Assembly (NCBI RefSeq): GCF_039542225.1
Contig: NZ_BAABHS010000003.1
Span: 1-64,000, forward strand
Direction of reading: 5' to 3'
Source: Yinghuangia aomiensis
GTDB lineage: Bacteria > Actinomycetota > Actinomycetes > Streptomycetales > Streptomycetaceae
Length of the DNA: 64,000 nucleotides
Shown here: positions 60,523 through 64,000 of the stretch, in pieces
How positions within the stretch are numbered: the first letter of the stretch is position 1
Layout: each line of letters starts with the position of its first letter
Made by a program: the position numbers and the translations under genes
The notes under the pieces: model-generated
The model's input: the letters and a program-made list of their open reading frames with translations, nothing else
Database searches by the model: none
Told to the model about the DNA's origin: nothing

Positions 60523-62034
60523 TCACTTCCCGAGCACCGCCTTCATCACCGCGACGGCCGTCGGGGCGGCGCTGCCGCAGCCGCTGATGTCGTCGCGGTC
60601 CGCGTTGCTGTCCTCGATGACCACGGCGACGGCGACCTTCTTGCCGTCGACCTCGCCGTAGGAGACGAACCACGCGTACGGGTTGTCCTTGTTGTTGACG
60701 CCGCGCTGCGCGGTGCCGGTCTTGCCGCCGACCTTGACGCCCGGGATCTGCGCCGTCTTGCAGGTGCCTTCGGTCACGACGCCCTGCATCATGTCCTGGA
60801 GCTGGCCGGCCACCGTCGGGCTGACCGCCTCGCTGATCTGCTTGGGCGAGGTCTGCTCGATGGTGTCCATGTTCTGCGACTTCAGCGAGTCGACCAGGTA
60901 CGGCTGCATCATCTTGCCGTTGTTGGCGATCGTCGCGACGACGGACGCCATCTGCAGCGGCGTCGCCTGCACGTCCTGCTGGCCGATCGACGCGCGCATG
61001 GTGGCCGCGCCGTCCTTGTTGGACGGGAACAGGCTGGCCGACACGCGGGTCGGGATCTCCATGTTGTTCTTGGTGTCGACACCGGTCGGCGACTGGTAGT
61101 TGTACTTGCCGAAGTCGTTGAAGCCGAACGCCTCGGCCTGCTTCTTGACCGCGTCGTCGCCGAGCTGCGTGCCGATGCCCGCGAACACCGTGTTGCAGGA
61201 GTACTCCAGGGCGACCTTCAGCGTCGCGCCCGCGCACTTGCCCGGGCCCGCCTGGTCGATCAGCTCCTTGTTGGAGTTCGGGTAGCGGGACGGCGACTGG
61301 AAGTTCGTCGGGGCGTCCGGGTTGGCGTACTGGCCGCTGGAGAGCGCCGCCGCGGCGGTGATCAGCTTGAACGTCGAACCCGGCGCGTAGGTCGTGCGGA
61401 TCGCCCGGTTCTCGGACGGCTTGGCCGGGTCCTGTTCGAGCGCCTTCCAGGCCTGGTCCTGGACCTTCTTGTCGTTCGTCGACAGCTTGCCGGGGTCGAA
61501 CGACGGGGTCGAGACCAGGGTAAGGATCTTGCCGGTGGCCGGGTCGATCGCGGCGACGGCGCCGGTCTTGTTCTGGCTCACCAGCGAGTTGTAGGCGGCT
61601 TCCTGCGCCTTGCCGTTGATGGTCAGCGCGACGTTGCCGCCGCGCCGGTCCTTGCCCGTGATGGTGTCGATCACCCGGCGCACGAACAGCCGGTCGTCGT
61701 CGCCCGTGAGGATCGAGTCGTCGACGCTCTCCAGGAAGCTGCTGCCGTAGAACTGCGACTTGAAGCCGGTGACGGGGGCGTACATCGGGCCGTTGAGGTA
61801 CGTCCGCACGTACTCGTACTTCTTGCTGTCCGAGTCTTCCGAGCCGGTGATCGGCTTGCCGTCCACCAGGAAGTCGCCGCGCGGGTGCGAATACGACTCG
61901 TACACACGGCGGTTGTTGTTCGGGTTGTCGGCGTAGTCCGCGGCCTTGACCACCTGGACCCAGTTGGCGCGCAGCATGAGTGCGGCCACCAGGACAAGGC
62001 AGAAGATGGACACCTTCCGGAGCGGCTTGTTCAC
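60523..62034 (-). CDS. pbpA: Class B penicillin-binding protein PbpA
   Basis: 503 residues. Signal anchor VSIFCLVLVAALMLRANWVQV, then the non-penicillin-binding domain (NNRRVYESYSHPRGDFLVDG) and transpeptidase domain: Ser220 in STFK, SCN in LEYSCNTVF, KTGTA near the C-terminus. It cross-links peptidoglycan, acting with the adjacent RodA/FtsW. The start is GTG at 62034, 16 bp after rodA, so cotranscribed. The size and motifs match PbpA of mycobacteria and streptomycetes. Confidence 0.94.
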   Translation of the reverse strand: MNKPLRKVSIFCLVLVAALMLRANWVQVVKAADYADNPNNNRRVYESYSHPRGDFLVDGKPITGSEDSDSKKYEYVRTYLNGPMYAPVTGFKSQFYGSSFLESVDDSILTGDDDRLFVRRVIDTITGKDRRGGNVALTINGKAQEAAYNSLVSQNKTGAVAAIDPATGKILTLVSTPSFDPGKLSTNDKKVQDQAWKALEQDPAKPSENRAIRTTYAPGSTFKLITAAAALSSGQYANPDAPTNFQSPSRYPNSNKELIDQAGPGKCAGATLKVALEYSCNTVFAGIGTQLGDDAVKKQAEAFGFNDFGKYNYQSPTGVDTKNNMEIPTRVSASLFPSNKDGAATMRASIGQQDVQATPLQMASVVATIANNGKMMQPYLVDSLKSQNMDTIEQTSPKQISEAVSPTVAGQLQDMMQGVVTEGTCKTAQIPGVKVGGKTGTAQRGVNNKDNPYAWFVSYGEVDGKKVAVAVVIEDSNADRDDISGCGSAAPTAVAVMKAVLGK

Positions 62035-62050
62035 TTGCGATCCCAGTCCC

Positions 62051-63859
62051 TCACTGGCTGTGTCCTCTCGGTCCCGACGGACCTGTCGTGTCCCCGATCG
62101 GCGGGTGTCCCGGCTGGGAGCCCGATGACTGCTCCGGCGGCGCGGCGGGCCGCGGCGGCGTGGCAGGCGGTGCGGGGACGCCGGGGACTCCGCCGGGAAC
62201 CGTCATCGCGTCGGGCGGTGCCGGTTCCGCGAAGCCCGCGGGAGGTCTGGCGGTGATCTGCGTCGCGTCGTCGGCACCCGCCGGGGGCGGTGCGGGCGCC
62301 CCGTTCGGCCCGTCCGGAGATCCGGACGCGGCGTTGGCGGGGGCGTCGGGCAGGTCGCCGAGCGGCGAGCCGTGCACCGGAGTCGGCGGCGCCAACTCGT
62401 CGGCGTCGGCCGGGTCGAGCTGCTGGTTGGGCACGTCGGAGTTGTTGCGGCGGCGGCGGCCGCCGCGGCTGTTCTGTATGGCGGCGATCTGGCCGGCCTC
62501 GACGGGTGCGGCAGGGCGGCGGGCGGTGTGGCTGATCACGATGAGGATCGCCACGAGTGCCCAGTTGGTGAGCACCGACGAACCGCCCTGCGCGAGGAAC
62601 GGCATCGTCATACCGGTCAGCGGGATGAGGCCGGTGACGCCGCCGGCGACCACGAAGACCTGGAGCGCCATGACCACCGACAGGCCCGCGGCGAGCAGCT
62701 TGCCGAACGGGTCGCGGGCGGCGAGGGCGGTGCGCAGGCCGCGCTCGATGAGCAGCCCGTAGACCATGAAGATCGCCATCATGCCGGCGAGGCCGAGTTC
62801 TTCGCCGACCGACGTGAGGATGAAGTCGCTGTTGGCGGCGAAGCCGATCTCGCCGGGGTAGCCCTGGTTGAGGCCCTTGCCGAGGAGGCCGCCGCTGCCG
62901 TAGCCGAACAGTGCCTGGGCGAGCTGGTCGGAGTCGGTGACGGTGAGCTTGTCGATCGGCACGTCGTAGTAGTAGAGCGGGTCGAGCCAGGCGTGGACGC
63001 GGCTCTTCACGTGCGGCTCGATCGAGCCGACGAGGCCCGCGCCGGCGGCCGACAGGCCGAGGCCGAACAGCAGCCAGCTGGTGCGCTCGGTCGCGATGTA
63101 CAGCATGACCACGAACACGCCGAAGAACAGCAGCGACGTGCCGAGGTCGCGTTCCGCGACCAGGATGAGCAGGCTGAGCAGCCAGGCCACGAGTATCGGG
63201 CCCATGTCGCGGCCGCGCGGCAGGTACAGCCCCACGACCTTGCGGCTGGCCAGCGCGAGCGCGTCGCGCTTGACCATGAGGTAGCCCGCGAAGAACACCG
63301 TGACGATGATCTTGGTGAACTCGCCGGGCTGGAACGACAGCGGGCCGAGCGAGATCCAGATCTTCGCGCCGTTGACCGCCGGGAAGGGGATCGGCGAGAC
63401 CAGCAGCACCAGTGCGACCGCCATCGCGGTGTACGTGTAGCGCTGCAGGATCCGGTGGTCGCGCAGGAACGCGACGATGGCCAGGAACAGGATGATGCCG
63501 AGCGCCGACCACAGCAGCTGGGTCGGCGCGGTCTGCAGGGCCTTGCTGCGGCCGCGGGTCGGCTCCAGGCCGATGCGGTAGATCAGCACCAGGCCCATGC
63601 CGTTGAGGAACGTGGCCAGGGGCAGCAGCAGCGGGTCCGCGTAGGGCGCGAACTTGCGGACCACCAGGTGGGCGACGAAGGCGAGGGCGCCCAGGCCCAG
63701 GCCGTACGTCGCGAGGCCGGCGGGCAGCCTGCCGTCGCCCGCGAGCCCGATGTTGACGTACGCCAGCACCGGAACGAGCACCGCGAAGCCGAGCATCATC
63801 AGCTCGGTGTTGCGGCGGTTCGGTGCGGACTGCGGGGTGATCGTGGTGTTCCTGCCCAC
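62051..63859 (-). CDS. rodA: SEDS-family peptidoglycan polymerase RodA/FtsW
   Basis: 602 residues from GTG at 63859. About ten membrane helices, with SEDS motifs FQPGEFTKI, LAERDLGTSLLFFGVFVVML (key acidic residue), and C-terminal GLIPLTGMTMPFLAQGGSS. A Pro/Gly/Asp-rich cytoplasmic tail of about 140 residues follows. It polymerises lipid II, with PbpA as partner transpeptidase. A TTG at 63877, overlapping the upstream stop (TTGA), would add 6 residues. The order pstP-rodA-pbpA-pknB is the conserved actinobacterial operon. Confidence 0.93.
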   Translation of the reverse strand: MGRNTTITPQSAPNRRNTELMMLGFAVLVPVLAYVNIGLAGDGRLPAGLATYGLGLGALAFVAHLVVRKFAPYADPLLLPLATFLNGMGLVLIYRIGLEPTRGRSKALQTAPTQLLWSALGIILFLAIVAFLRDHRILQRYTYTAMAVALVLLVSPIPFPAVNGAKIWISLGPLSFQPGEFTKIIVTVFFAGYLMVKRDALALASRKVVGLYLPRGRDMGPILVAWLLSLLILVAERDLGTSLLFFGVFVVMLYIATERTSWLLFGLGLSAAGAGLVGSIEPHVKSRVHAWLDPLYYYDVPIDKLTVTDSDQLAQALFGYGSGGLLGKGLNQGYPGEIGFAANSDFILTSVGEELGLAGMMAIFMVYGLLIERGLRTALAARDPFGKLLAAGLSVVMALQVFVVAGGVTGLIPLTGMTMPFLAQGGSSVLTNWALVAILIVISHTARRPAAPVEAGQIAAIQNSRGGRRRRNNSDVPNQQLDPADADELAPPTPVHGSPLGDLPDAPANAASGSPDGPNGAPAPPPAGADDATQITARPPAGFAEPAPPDAMTVPGGVPGVPAPPATPPRPAAPPEQSSGSQPGHPPIGDTTGPSGPRGHSQ

Positions 63860-63873
63860 CGCGGCGCCGGTCC

Positions 63874-64000
63874 TCAACTCGAACCGTTCGGCTGAACGGC
63901 GCAGTTGGACACCTTGTCGGCTTGCTCGCCGGCGTCGAACTTCTGCGGTGCGACGGGCGGCGCCGTGGTCGGCGGAGCGCTGGAGGGCGGCGCGGTCGGG
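63874..64000 (-). CDS. C-terminal end of an upstream gene, probably PP2C phosphatase (partial)
   Basis: The last 41 codons are visible: a Pro/Thr/Ala-rich stretch, then VAPQKFDAGEQADKVSN, ending in NCAVQPNGSS and TGA at 63876-63874. No domain can be seen. By synteny with the pstP-rodA-pbpA-pknB operon this should be the exported tail of the PknB-opposing phosphatase PstP, but sequence alone does not show it. Confidence 0.55.
   Translation of the reverse strand, partial: PTAPPSSAPPTTAPPVAPQKFDAGEQADKVSNCAVQPNGSS

Overview
The window is a very GC-rich actinobacterial chromosome segment centred on the replication origin. Gene order (rpmH, dnaA, oriC, dnaN, gnd, recF, DUF721, gyrB, gyrA), the TTGTCCACA-type DnaA boxes, many GTTTCACGTGAAAC parS sites next to parAB, a SigR-type promoter in front of trxBA and abundant GTG starts all point to Streptomycetaceae or a close relative. 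The genus cannot be fixed from this sequence alone.

Left flank (1-20.5 kb): the N-terminus of a class A penicillin-binding protein runs off the left edge on the minus strand. It is followed by padR and ino1 (inositol-1-phosphate synthase), an MFS permease and two tandem small membrane-anchored proteins. Then comes the conserved envelope block: cca (minus strand), a NUDIX hydrolase, a DUF6049 protein, murJ (lipid II flippase), a murJ-associated pseudokinase, an ECF sigma factor with its anti-sigma factor, trxB and trxA, and a CwlM-like amidase without a signal peptide.

Segregation region (20.5-28.7 kb): an aminotransferase, a D-Ala-D-Ala ligase, parB, parA and rsmG lie among at least 13 parS or near-parS 14-mers. 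A gene-free stretch of about 1.6 kb (23.8-25.4 kb) carries six of these plus one decayed copy in a degenerate tandem repeat.

Origin (29-40 kb): jag, yidC, yidD, rnpA and rpmH read leftward. dnaA, dnaN, gnd, recF and a DUF721/DciA-like gene read rightward. oriC is the dnaA-dnaN gap of about 1.16 kb, with about 20 DnaA-box-like 9-mers. DnaA has a very long, charged, low-complexity domain II.

Right flank (40-64 kb): gyrB, gyrA, a DUF3566 membrane protein and tRNA-Ile are followed by a small accessory interval (46.2-48.9 kb) with gene fragments, a secreted SGNH hydrolase and a frameshifted secreted-protein remnant. The conserved order then resumes: a DLW-39 peptide, a DUF4328 protein, tRNA-Ala, a DUF5324-like protein, cyclophilin, rhomboid protease and crgA. 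Next come DUF881, three class E sortases with a pabA/trpG glutamine amidotransferase between them, and the minus-strand cell-division/peptidoglycan operon (pstP end, rodA/ftsW, pbpA, pknB). A compact cluster of four DnaA boxes sits about 18 kb from oriC, between the rhomboid gene and crgA.

Most of the window is conserved core sequence. I did not find a convincing new defence or mobile system. The most interesting material is cis-acting: the degenerate parS island, the distal DnaA-box cluster, an isolated 26-bp parS-like palindrome at 48.9 kb, and a PadR-type operator.
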